Positions 38,020-49,922 of a stretch of DNA of 64,000 nucleotides are shown here, one piece after another. The position numbers and the translations under genes are program-made. Origin of the DNA: Paraphysoderma sedebokerense (lineage: Eukaryota; Blastocladiomycota; Physodermatomycetes; Physodermatales; Physodermataceae); the NCBI GenBank assembly GCA_025602915.1, contig JAHLJZ010000057.1, positions 92,753 to 156,752 of the forward strand, written 5' to 3'. Numbering within the stretch: position 1 is the stretch's first letter; the number at the start of each line of letters is the position of its first letter. Below the pieces are notes generated by a model, which saw nothing but the letters and a program-made list of their open reading frames with translations, was not told where the DNA came from and did no database searches.

Positions 38020-41000
38020 ATGCCCATATCCCCTTCGCCGTCCTCGTCTTCCCTCCATTCGGATTCGACAGTCGCAGGTATTGTTTAAGTTATCCGTCCT
38101 TGCCAAACTAATGCGCGCGACCTTTCGATTTACTTTCTTCATTAATATCCAAAGGTTCGAAGGGTGAGAATGTTAAAGTAACAGTGAGGGTGCGGCCTCT
38201 TACGCCATCCGAAGAAAGGGAAAATCAATATGGAGTATGGGATGTAGATGCACTAGACTGCACCGTCAGATTGTCGAAGGAGTTTGCAGAGAGGAACAAG
38301 AAATTAGTAACCGACTTTCGTTATGGTATGTAACAACATTGATCTATTATTGATGAAATTGGCTACATTGCATTGCATTACTGTGATGTGTGAGGAGTTT
38401 TTAAGACGAATGAGTGTAGAAGACGACGAAGTGTTTAGCTCAAATCTATTAACCACATATCTGTTTGTTTATGTTCAGACCAAGTATTTATGGGAAGTAA
38501 TAACGCAGTGGTTTATAGTCAATCGGTTAAAAATTTAGTCTGGTAATGTTGGAATTTTGTATTGGCAGTCTCCGTTAATCACACAAGCAGCTAACATTGC
38601 CGCTCACCAAGGTCTTGCATGGAAGGATACAACGGAACTGTTTTTGCCTATGGACAGACTTCCAGTGGTAAGACATATACCATGGTTTGTCTCAAACCTT
38701 TCATATTTGCGAAGGAGTGTTCGAAATTGGATTGATTGACAACTTTCCATTAGACTGGTACTGAGTTCCAACCTGGTGTCATACCTCAAGCGGTTGAAGA
38801 TGTTTTCGCCTATATCCATCAGGTAGTTCTGGCCATTAATTCTTGCTTTCTGATTTTTGAGTTACTCACCTCTAATTAGTCTGCTGGAAAAAGAGAATTT
38901 TTGCTGCGAGTGTCGTACATGGAAATTTATAACGAAAGTGTTCGTGACCTTCTGTCGCCAGAAACAAGAGATCTGCGTATTCATGAAGATAAAAAGGTAG
39001 TTATATTTGAATGTTCTTGTGCGATATAACTATACTAAACAGTTTTGGTTCAGAGGGGTGTCTATGTTAGCCCGCTGAAAGAAGAAATCGTCACTACACC
39101 GAAACAAGTTATGCGTGTGATACAACGTGGTGAATGTACCTGTTATTTTACACTATTGAGTTGAGCAATATCCGGGTTATTCATTAATCGTCGATAATAG
39201 CAAATCGTCACGTATCTACGACCGATTATAACGAACATAGTAGTCGTTCACATACAATATTTCAAATGGTGATTGAGAGTCGGGACAACTCGTCCCTGTC
39301 CAGTCCGGCCCAGCTGCGAAAAGGGGGGAAAGGTTCTAACGCCGTACGAATTTCTTTATTGGTTAGTCTCTCGTCCTTTAGTCAATGAATCTGTTGCTAT
39401 GTATTGATGGTACTGTGCATCAGAACTTGATAGATTTGGCTGGGTCAGAGAAAGCTTCTTCGAACGCCGATCGCAGAAAGGAAGGTGCTTACATCAACCG
39501 TTCATTGCTGACTTTGGGGACGGTTATTTCAAAGTTGACTGAGGAAAAAGGGTCTGTATTATTTCTATTCCTTGTGGCTCCTGTGGGTTTTTCTAAGTTT
39601 AGGGTCAATATTCAGATCACACATTCCCTTCCGAGATTCTAAGCTGACTCGGATACTACAATCATCCCTGAGCGGAAATGCTCTTGTCAGCGTCATTTGC
39701 ACAATGAGCCCAAGCTACGTTAACGTCGACGAGAGTGCAAACACGCTGAAGTTCGCCGCTAGAGTGAAGAGAATCGTTACACGAGCCACAACAAATCAAA
39801 TTCTTGACGATAAAGCTCTACTTCAGAAATATAGATTAGAAATAGCAGAACTGAAAGAGAAGCTGATGATGACAAATGAATTATACGAAAAGCAAAAGCA
39901 ACAAGAGATCGCTGCGCTGAAGCAGGAGAAGGAAAAGGTATGGGTGACCCAAAAAGGGAGCAAACGCACACACACGGTTAACCTTTTACCTCTAGTTCGA
40001 GGAAGAAATAGCAGAGCAACAGTTGCTTCGCACTGCGCTGAAAGAGAGGATAGATCATTTGACACGTCTCATTCTGACATCTTCGTCTATCAATGCAAAG
40101 TCTCTTGGTACTACTTCGATATCGTCATCAAATGTAATTATTCTTTCTAGTGGTTGCATTTCCAATCGAGACATCTAATGTATTAAATTTTCGCTTCAGT
40201 TGATTACACCAGGCATGGGTTCAGCGGCTAGCCAACAGACCTCTCAGCAGTCTCTGCAGTATGAGAAGGTGCGACAGTCTGGTTACTTTACTACTAATAG
40301 TCCGAATTCACATTCACATTATGAATATTTGTAATACTTTAGGAACGACTCGAACTCATTAATCATGAATTAATTCAGAAAGACGTAATGATTCAAAAAC
40401 TTCATTCGGAAAATGACCGCAAGGATCGCTACATATCCCGACTTGAGCCAATATTCAGCCGCATTCTCCAATCAGAATTTCTTGATCATTCTCAGTTGAG
40501 CGAAATCAAGTCCGAGATTGCTTCCGCCAGGGACCATAGCGTACATCAGAGTCCGAATAAAGCAAACCAAGATCAAAATGATGTCGGTTCACGTGCTGAA
40601 ACCCCAGGTAACAAGGATGAAGAATTGATGACATTACGAAACGTGAATCGGGAAATGGAGATCATCCTGAAAGAACAAGAAGAAAAGATTACTCAATTAC
40701 AATCAATGATATCCGGTGGAAATCCTGCCGACAATACGAGTCGGTGTACAAGCCCTGTGTCGAGTCAGACTCAATATGAACTTCAACTAGCTACACAGCG
40801 AATACAAGAACTTGAATCTGCAATAACCGATTCCGAAGATTTCATACGAGAGCTATCCACCGAAAACCGAGAATTCAAAACAATGATAATGGAACTCAAG
40901 AACAAGATACGAAAAATGGAATTATCACAATTCGAAAATGCCGAAGTCGCGACTTCACAACCATCTACACCTTCATCGACAATAGATTCATTCACCGATT

Positions 41001-41412
41001 CATTACAAAGTAGTCAAAATCAAGCTCCAACCATCCCAAGGCGAAGTTCGAAACGAGATGTGGAAACTACTGCTCGATTGAGAGAAGCAGAGTATTTATT
41101 GGAAAAGGAGAGAAAACTTAGGTTAGAAGAACAAAGTAAAATGCATGATCGGATTGCTTCATTAGAAGCTGAATTAACAATTACAAAAGGTGGTATTGCT
41201 TTTCAAAGATTGTAGCGTAATCGTCCTTTATTAACGGTTGTTAATTTCCTATTTCTTGGTTATTTTGATTAATTGTAGCCGAACTGTCAGTTGCCCAACT
41301 CGTATCCAATTTTTCCCCTGGCACTTCTTTTTCGCCTCCACCTTCAGACATAAATTCCACAACCGACAATTTTTCGCCCATCGAAGTTCCATCGTCTTTA
41401 AAGGACAATTAA
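38020..41412 (+). CDS. Kinesin-7-like motor protein, unit 2 copy
   Basis: Same product as at 14467-17859, with all exons shifted by 23,553; the last two are 40343-41189 and 41279-41412. Unspliced, the frame would end at 41215 instead. P-loop, switch I and switch II are intact. Confidence 0.88.
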
Positions 41413-42240
41413 TCTGTATCCACGACTACGAATTGCCCAGATGTATCTACCAAATTAGGGTGACCTCGTAGTGGTATTGCAGGTTCACCGACAAATATTA
41501 GTTCGCGGCAGGATGAAAACTTGGATGTAGATATGATCAGGATCCACTTTCGCTAGGTCAACTGTAGTATTTGTATTATACATTTTAAGTATTCTGAGGA
41601 AATTTATAATAGAAAATCGTTTCGAGGGATATAGCAGCGCAGGAAAGGCATTCAATTTTTCGTTGAAGTGTATCAACAACACAAAAACGGTTTTATTTCT
41701 ACTTAGTTAATGCACAACACAAGGAAACTAGAACACAAAGATTAAAACAACACGCAAAATTATGACTTATAAAGACCAGAAAGTTTTGTAAAGAAACGTA
41801 TAAAGGGGATAAATTTATAGTTTGATTACAATAATGTCTTGGCATCCTATTTTGCGTTGAAGTTTTGGAATATTTGATCGTAAAGTTTCCGGCAAGTTTT
41901 CGGGAACGAGTAAGGTCAACGTGAATACAAATCGCCGCATAAATATACACATGGGATAAACAAACGGGACGTATCGGCATAGTCAAGAGGGATAATAAAC
42001 ACAGCGGATTGATGAGAAGAAGATCGAGATGGAGGGTGTAGTTCGATTTACAAAGACAACGAGAGTGTGAAGATCGGTTACAATTTTGAAGGTAGATTTT
42101 AACAAACGAGAGAAACGGTAAGTACGGATGGTACAGTCTTTTTAGCATTGCGGTTATATATTTATAGATGTCATTTGTTGAGATAGAAAAAAAAGAAACC
42201 AAAATGGTAGTCAAAAATAGACTTTCCAAGGGAAAAGTGC
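41413..42240. other. Convergent 3' intergenic region, unit 2
   Basis: Same content as 17860-18687. No gene seen. Confidence 0.6.
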
Positions 42241-44913
42241 TTAAAGCGGAGAAGATGCAACAATGACAGTTTTAGCAATGTATTGAGAGGAAAAATTACA
42301 AACCAGAATACGCATGGTGTTCGTCTTTCCACTACCACCGCGCCATCCTTGAATTGCGACGACGTTGCATTGTTCAGGGATCTGTAAAAACGGCAGACAA
42401 TGCCATATGAGAAACAGTTTTGTAAGATCAGATAAGCCGCAGTTGTAACAAGTATGATAACAGAAGATATCGTGGTAGCGACTTACCAATTTTGATTGAA
42501 CGGCAAACTGAACAGCCCATCTAATTCTCTTATCGACATCATCCTGCCATTCGTCTCCAGTAGGGGTGGCAATTCCATGAGGTTCAGCATACACAAGAGG
42601 ATAAACGCCACGATACAAATGCATTTGTCGGGCAACATGTTCATATCGAGTAATAGCAATGATAGGGACGTGAGGTCGGTATTTAGCGACGAGACGGGCA
42701 GTGTTACCACTGTAAATTAGCAAAAAAAGAGATAACGCATGGTTAGATACGATGCGTAAAATGTGATACGTCAATAAAAGGGTGATCAGGAACCTGGTAG
42801 TCAGCACGATGATAGCCTTCAAATCTTGATCTTGTGTGGAGGCGACGGCAGAAACAGCGACGGTCTCGGTGTTGTCGAACGGTCGCTTGGCAAGAGCACG
42901 GACTTCAATAGTGAGTGGGGGATAGCAAATGACGGACTCAGCTTCGATACTACATAAAATCAATAATTATTTTTAGACAATCGTACGTCAATAAAAAAAT
43001 GCAAATAAAGAACCGAAGCCAGAAATAAAACATACCACACATGGTGCATCATTTGAACAGTTTCAATCGGATATATCCCTTTGGCGGTTTCACCAGATAA
43101 CATGACACAATCAGCGCCATCTAATACAGCATTAGATACATCTGACACTTCGGCACGAGTGGGACGAGGATTGTTCTACACTGAATAAATTAGCAACATA
43201 ACTAAGGAAGCGGAGAACGCCAATGATACTGACTGTCATTGATTCCAACATTTGTGTGGCACTAGAGTAGAAGAGAGGTGTTAGATGAGAGAGGCGAAGT
43301 GCGTTGACAAAAAAACAAGACGAACCAAATAACTGGTTTTCCTTGAATATTGCATTTGGCGATCATCATTTTTTGGGCAATAAAGACTTTCTGTAACGGA
43401 ATTTCCATACCGAGGTCCTAACAACAACGTTTAAAGTGAGTTTCGATTGTAATTGGCTGGCAAAATCACAAAGAACTTCGTACCCCTCTAGCGACCATAA
43501 CGCCGTCGGTTTCCTTCAATATAGAGTCAAAGTTTTTGACTCCCTGTAAATTTTCAATTTTGGAAATAATCTTAATATGTCTTCCTTTTGGACCCAAGAC
43601 ATCTCTAATTTCTCTCACGTCTTCGGCTCTTCTGATAAAGGATGCAAAGATCATATCAACTCCTTGCTCAACTCCAAACAACAAGTCTTTTTTATCTTTT
43701 TCACTGACTGCCGGTAAATCGACGTCGGTACCAGGTAAATTCACGTTCTTACGGGATGACAATTTATGCGTGTTGACAGCTTTAGCGAGGATGTGGTGAG
43801 TATCAACGACTTTGGTCACGATAAGTGAAAGATTGCCGTCTTCAATAAAGATTTGTTTTCCAGGGGCCAAGGACTTGGTGAGGGAGGGGTATTCAATGTA
43901 AAGGATGGAACCAGTACATTTCCGTTCGTAGGCCGGGTCGTTCGTCAGAGTGATTTCTGAACCGGCTTCAATAAGAAACTAAGAAATTGGTGTGCTTGAC
44001 ATGAGCCAATGAATCATTCGTCAGTCGAAATGAGCAAGTTACATACCTCTTTGTCGTCCACCATGTAACCTGTTCTAATTTCAGGACCCTTGGTATCTGT
44101 GGATTGAAAGTGAGTACACACACCGACCGTGCAAGAATTATACACCACTACACGTACCAAGGGCAATAGCAACAGGCCTTCCGGGCATATCGATGAAGCT
44201 ATCTCTAGTGTTCTTTATGACAGAGGCATGATACTTGAGGGCGGATGGTCAATGTCAGTATAGAAATTTTAAGCAAAAGGGGCCGGGCCCCACCGATTTG
44301 ATCCCAAAAAGGAAATAGAATTCAGATTGTAAAAGCTTACTTCATATGATCCATGAGAGAAGTTCAACCGCACGATGTTCATACCGGCGTTGCGTAATTC
44401 TTGAAGCATTTTGACCTAAATACAACACAAGAAAGGGCCACGAAATATTTTGACATTCCGAACACGGATAATTTAATCGAGGGTCAATCAAGCAGAATCG
44501 GAATAAATCGCTTTAAAGATTCTAAAGTAGGGATAGCAAAACTACTTACCGTATTTGTTTTCGGCCCTGTTGATGGAGTACCATGTTGCGATAAGGTCCA
44601 AAAACACACGCAGCAAATTTGCGACAACAACACAACTGATCAGTCTTTGACGGAAAAGTTTGCACCGTAAACGTAGACATGTCTGCAAGAATAAAAAGAA
44701 CGTACCGATGGTACAAATGATGGATGTTCTTCGGGTGTTGGAAGGTTCCACCTCGATGTCCTACGAAAAAATGCTGGTCAGGACCTGAGGCCGAGACATG
44801 GCGCGCAGAAGAGGAAAAAGGAAGGGAAGGGAGGGAGCGGAAGACAAGGAATACGAAAGCATAACTACCATGCAAGAGATCCATTCTAGCTTTGTGGTGA
44901 CGAGGTCGGCCAT
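42241..44913 (-). CDS. PYK1: Pyruvate kinase, unit 2 copy
   Basis: Same 530-aa product as at 18688-21360, including the 17-nt exon 3 (44550-44566) and the intact catalytic KIENLQG and ARGDLG motifs. The whole 1.7-kb upstream region is duplicated too, so this copy should be expressed like the first. Confidence 0.94.
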
Positions 44914-46591
44914 TCTGTGTCTGTATTGGGGAGATGAGGGAGGACAGCTGTCTGCGTTTCTGCAGGAAGGATGCGGTGTTATCGATGCGAGCATTTTTCG
45001 GGCGACTTTGGATACAGGAGAGAAAAGGGGAATTTCTGCCTCAGATCAATTAAGCTCAAATTCCCACCTCAACGCAGAGAAGAACATCTATCCCTCATCA
45101 TCGTCATCATCATCTCCACCATCATCATCCGTATCATGGACCACTGCGAATTCGTCTTGTGTCGATTATGTTGGTTCCGGCCCAGCGCACGTCACTCATG
45201 ATACTCGTATAATTATTGCCGTGATTCGAAATAAATACTAGATGAAATATAATATTCGTGGCATGTTTCATTATAATATTGGATCTATGCTATTGCACAA
45301 GTTATGGCAAAATTCAATTATGATCATCTCACTGCAGTATATAAATAGAGTATTTATTCATTAATGTGGCACATATGGGATTTTGAAATATAATATCATG
45401 AACCGACATCGACACAAATTGGAAGAATCAAATATCATCCGGAATGATGCTTATAGTAGTTCGGCTCCCGCCAATGATTGAGGACCCGTTGCCGTCAATA
45501 CCTTAAGCATCTCAAATATGAGCATACGATGAAGCTCTCCTGGCTATTAATAGTTTTTTGGCTTCCATGATAGCTTATGTTCAAGCATGTTATGTTTTTT
45601 ATCGATCAATAGCCTAACTGTGTAAAATTATCGGGCACTATCTGCGTTTATCATGCATAATTGCGCCCCAGGCTTCGCCCATACCATTGCCATCCCGGGG
45701 ACAACCGTTTAATGAGGCAGCTAATATGATCGATATTCTCTGAATCGGCTAATCTGACCCTACTCGGTTCATTCCGCTGCAATCAATGTCATCTCAAAAT
45801 TTCCATTATTCACTGAAAGGAAAGGACAAAAAAAAATTTGCAGAAATTAAAAATGATGAACCGATATTCAATACCATTTGTTTTTCAATTTTCTGTTAAT
45901 TTCTGAAGATTTTTTTCCCTTCAGCCATGAGAGATCCAAAATGCATAAACCTGACAGTTGGACAAAAGCCAACCCAGATAATATGCGTGACATCACTTGT
46001 CAATCTAGCGGCAAAGTCGTTACGGTTTAATCATTAATGGGCAAGCATGCATCCAAATCGGCCCACTATGCCAGAAGCGGTACTCGAATAAGTGTAGCGG
46101 CATTCTAAATATTAAACAAAGGGCAGGGGAATTGGGAATAAAAGCTTCCACTTTTTAGACAAGCAAAAAGAATTCCAGATGCGTGTGATTTGAGCGAGGA
46201 ACCGCTTCCCTCCTGACATCAGCAATAATCTCTGCGGACTCCCCGTCTCTGTCGTTGCGAGAATTGCTTCTTATATTGTCCTGAGCATCTAGTACACTAA
46301 AAGTATATCACACAGTATCAGGGTCGCTGTACTTCGTCTGTATTTCGTCTGAATTGCACTGTTTGTCAATTCGTCATATAGTCCCGACCCAATTTTAGCA
46401 ACAAAGCGTGCAGACGGTATGTGTGGCTGTTGACTTAAAAGCATTTTCAGTCGACAACTTTTTATTCTCTTCTCAGACGTCTTTCGGACTTTTGCAAAGA
46501 AGTGAACCTGACATTGTATCATTCGTCCCCTTCATCCTTTGCATAGACTTCCTGCTCTTCCAGCTCGGCCCTCTAACTGAATCCGATAATA
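44914..46591. other. Divergent promoter region, unit 2 pyruvate kinase / LEA-2
   Basis: Same content as 21361-23038, with the trinucleotide run at about 45093-45136. No gene seen. Confidence 0.6.
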
Positions 46592-48329
46592 ATGGCTTCG
46601 TCAAACCAAAATGCATCATCACAGCAGCATTACAACCATAACCTGGACTCTGAATATGCCGCTTCTGCATCCGCTCTATTGTCTGCCCTACCTACTAGTC
46701 AGCATCCGATGAATAACTCCTCTAGCGGTTATCCGCAGAACATCACTTATGACCCAAATTATCAACAGTCTGATAATGTGATTTCCTTGGTAGACTATTC
46801 AGAAGACTCGGGAGATTCATTGGATATACCGAATCAAGATATTCCCGCTACGACTGTATTGGAGAATGGGCCAAATGTTACCAACGAGAGTCGTCCTCCT
46901 CGAACTCCAGAGTCAGCTTTGAACTCCCAACGTCAGTCTCCCCATCCTCCGAGACAAAGTTATATTCGAAGCAGCACAATGGGATCACCGTTACAACCGA
47001 ACCCATCAGTAAATGGTTATTCTTCAACAACTCAGGGCCAAGCTATTGCAACCCCCCAGTCTCAATTTGCCAGTCAGCAGTTCTATTCGCCGTATCCTCA
47101 ACACCCATCTGAAGCAAGCAACTCTGCTGTATCATTTAGTTCATTGGAGAATCCTCAATTGAATTCTCAATATTCAGCACAACAAGCTCCGCCATCTTTT
47201 TCCGACGGTCAACCCAGACCAATGTCAGAAATGTATGCAAATCGACCCACGGCCGCTGCTGCTCCCGTTATGCCATCATTCCGCAATAGTATCGCTTCCC
47301 CGAACTCTGCGCAGCAGACTCAGTCTCAACAGAAGCCCGCTCCGACATACTTGAATTATGATAATTTTTCCAATGAGCCTGCCCCAGCGCCCCCGCCAAA
47401 GCACTCTCATAATATGTCTAGTTCCTCCGCTTTTCCCTACAATCGAACTTCACCTGCATATGTGCATCCTCAACATCAACACTCTTCGTCATCTGTTTCT
47501 CTTCCTTATGGTCAACCGAATACCCATTCTCAAATGACTCTAACGGAATCCACGAATAAACCTCTTCCTGTCATCGAACCCACCCGTCCCCCGACCAGTA
47601 AGCGTCCACCCCCATCTGATCCTTCGCAAGCACCACCACCTCGCCGCCGATACTGTCGCTTTAGAACTCGTCTTGGATGTTGTTGCTGCTTCTCATTCTT
47701 ATTCCTTATTTTGATAGCGGCTGGTTTAGCAGTGTTCTTTGTGTTCTTTTTCAAAGCGCCCAATGTTCAATTCGACAGAGCAGTACCTCCGTCTGACGCA
47801 CAACCATTTACTATTCAAAGCGACGGTACCTGGACAATAAATTGGGGACTTAGATTTAACGCTACCAATCAAAACTTTTTTACAATCAATCTGAATAATT
47901 TGGCAGTCAATGTACGCTCATTTTTCTTTTTTATCCAACACATGTGTGTATCAAATTTAACGCAATCCTTTTAATTTCCGTTACTTTTTTCAGGGTTTCC
48001 CCACTGCTGAACGAACACCGCCCGCTCTAGCTACAGGCAGTCTCCCTAATTTGTCCCTTGCCTCAAACCAACCCAACCAATTTACTCTCCCGTTCCAAAT
48101 CACATATAATCCTTCAACGGCCCTAACGGATCCTCGCTCACAATTCTTGGTAGAACTAGTTAGATCTTGCACTGGTTCCGACAATGGTAGAATCAAAATG
48201 TTTGTAAACATAGAAGTTGGCTGGGTGGTAATTAGTTGGACAGGATACAAATTTAAGTTTGATCGTGATTTAGATTTTGCTTGTCCGGTTGATTTAAGAA
48301 ATTTACGTGATCGGCTGGGACAACGGTAA
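46592..48329 (+). CDS. LEA-2 domain single-pass membrane protein, unit 2 copy
   Basis: Same 551-aa product as at 23039-24776. Exons: 46592-47911 and 47994-48329. It is followed by the ancestral right-hand context with an intact tRNA. Confidence 0.78.
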
Positions 48330-48692
48330 TCGATGGAAGATTTTAATGGCTTTTGTGAGTTGGTTTTGGGTGATCACGGAGAGAGAACAAAAGCAAAATG
48401 GAAAAAAAATTGATACTGTTCTTGCTTTTATTATTTATATCTTGAGTACTTTTTCTTGTATAAAATATAAATGTACTATCGAATTGATGAATTGATTTAA
48501 ACTGTTCGATAAATTGATCGATATCAAGTAACTTTGCAGGGAAAAATAAAAATCATCAGATTTGGGAATTTGGACATATTTAAGGTCGCTGCAGAGCAGT
48601 CCAACCAGGTATAAAAGCGGGAATGATATGAACTTTTCTGTCGTCCTTGCGTTAATGTAATATCATTCGTATTGCGACCACATCTCTCAGTT
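48330..48692. other. Spacer between the unit 2 LEA-2 gene and tRNA-Val(AAC)
   Basis: Same as 24777-25139. A TATAAAAG lies at about 48610-48617. No gene seen. Confidence 0.5.
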
Positions 48693-48766
48693 GTCTTCGT
48701 GGTGTAGTCGGTTATCACGTCTGTCTAACACACAGACGGTCTCCAGTTCGAATCTGGACGAAGACA
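48693..48766 (+). tRNA. tRNA-Val (anticodon AAC)
   Basis: A 74-nt cloverleaf without intron. The acceptor stem GTCTTCG pairs with CGAAGAC and the discriminator is A. The anticodon stem TCTGT/ACAGA closes loop CTAACAC, with AAC at 48727-48729. The T arm is TCCAG-TTCGAAT-CTGGA. The A box (TGGTGTAGTCGG) and B box (AGTTCGAATCT) are present, and a TTTTT Pol III terminator follows at 48767-48771. It resembles fungal tRNA-Val(AAC). The right edge of the duplicated unit cuts this gene at nt 46. Confidence 0.96.
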
Positions 48767-48771
48767 TTTTT
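48767..48771 (+). terminator. Pol III T-run terminator of tRNA-Val(AAC)
   Basis: Five T residues directly after the discriminator base. Confidence 0.8.
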
Positions 48772-49650
48772 GGTCGGTTGTCGTTTTACTACAGTCAATA
48801 AATCATTTTGGTTTAGCAAGCAGGCTATATTAAACTAAGGTTTACTATTCTGAAAAATTTAATGCACATTCAACCTTTGATAAATTAGGAAATCATGAGA
48901 ATACTTTGATTATGGAGAAATCAATCTAACATCAGCAATCATCTTCATGATTTACGTACATTTCCACCAAAATTTACATTCTACTGTTCGCAGAGGACAT
49001 AACGACCTTTCATCTTTTTAAGAGACCAAACACAACAACAGAATGACATGATCATTGACGTTAAGCAATGTGAATTGTTACTGTCCCCTTTCTTGACCTC
49101 CACGGTTATTTCGCCTATGAGTCACTATTCCGCAGTTTTTTACATTCTGATCATTTCATTCTGTTGCACTTGCGACCAGCGCCAACCGATACCTGCGTGG
49201 TGCTGAGTCTCGCACGAAGATGAAGGGTGCGTCGTAATGTTGTCAGCGAAGAGTAGAATGGATGAAAACATGTGTTGGTCTCAAAAGTAATTGCTGTCGA
49301 TTGCGGCGAATGAAGTTGCCAGCGAGGTTGTCAATAAAAAGACGGAAGGGAATGGGGGCCGAGAGTGAGCCGAAATTGAGCTTCCGGATTTGACATCTGC
49401 GGCGAGGAAACCCGGGTGATACTTGATTATTGCTCGTGACTATTGGTGATATCAGACTGTTTGTCGACGGAAGATGTCAGAGCGGAATTATGGATAGGAA
49501 AGATGAGTGATAGTGTTCCACCGTAACGGAAAAGGCCCTACCGATAATGATAGAGACAATGAATAAATAAGAAAGGTGGTGAACGTTCCTATATGTCGCA
49601 AAATATCATTGAAGGGAATAAGGATTAAAAAATTGATCTACCAATCAGTT
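48772..49650. other. Intergenic region between the two tRNA-Val genes
   Basis: About 880 bp of unique sequence. No open frame over 60 codons and no RNA fold or family that I recognise. Confidence 0.6.
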
Positions 49651-49742
49651 GTCTTCGTGGTGTAGTCGGTTATCACGTCTGTCTTACAAGTCACAAGCTT
49701 GTGGAACACAGACGGTCTCCAGTTCGAATCTGGACGGAGACA
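49651..49742 (+). tRNA. tRNA-Val (anticodon TAC) with an 18-nt intron
   Basis: A 92-nt gene. The acceptor GTCTTCG pairs with CGGAGAC (one G-T pair) and the discriminator is A. The anticodon TAC is at 49685-49687. The intron, 49689-49706, sits one base 3' of the anticodon, the standard place for eukaryotic nuclear tRNA introns, and its removal leaves loop CTTACAC. The intron can pair with the anticodon region (ACAAG with CTTGT), as expected for the splicing endonuclease substrate. Outside anticodon and intron it matches the AAC gene except for one acceptor base. A T-rich terminator follows from about 49746. Confidence 0.93.
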
Positions 49743-49922
49743 CTTCTTTTTTATTTTTTTCAAAATCCTCACTGAAAATTGGTTTAACAGGTTCTAACAT
49801 TTCCATATTTCCCTGGTCAAAATGTGTGTCGCAAAATCGAGTGTTTATAGACTTAATTTATATTATTTTCATTAATATCTTTGAGTATAATACATCTTCA
49901 GCAGTTATTCTTACATCAATCA

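Larger units (their letters stand above)
25184..48736. repeat. Tandem segmental duplication, unit 2 (23,553 bp)
   Basis: Second direct copy, with every gene at plus 23,553. The match continues to 48738 because the CG at the join is shared (2-bp microhomology), then diverges: the sequence continues as the intact tRNA-Val, whereas after unit 1 it returns to the NIF3 flank. Confidence 0.97.

Noticed and set aside
48610-48617. TATAAAAG as the promoter of tRNA-Val(AAC)
   Set aside because: It lies about 80 bp upstream, too far for the usual tRNA upstream TATA, and the internal A and B boxes suffice.
1631-48736. Large mobile element, provirus or CRISPR-like array as the cause of the repeat
   Set aside because: No transposase, integrase, reverse transcriptase, terminal repeats, target-site duplications or spacer pattern; the unit holds ordinary housekeeping genes.
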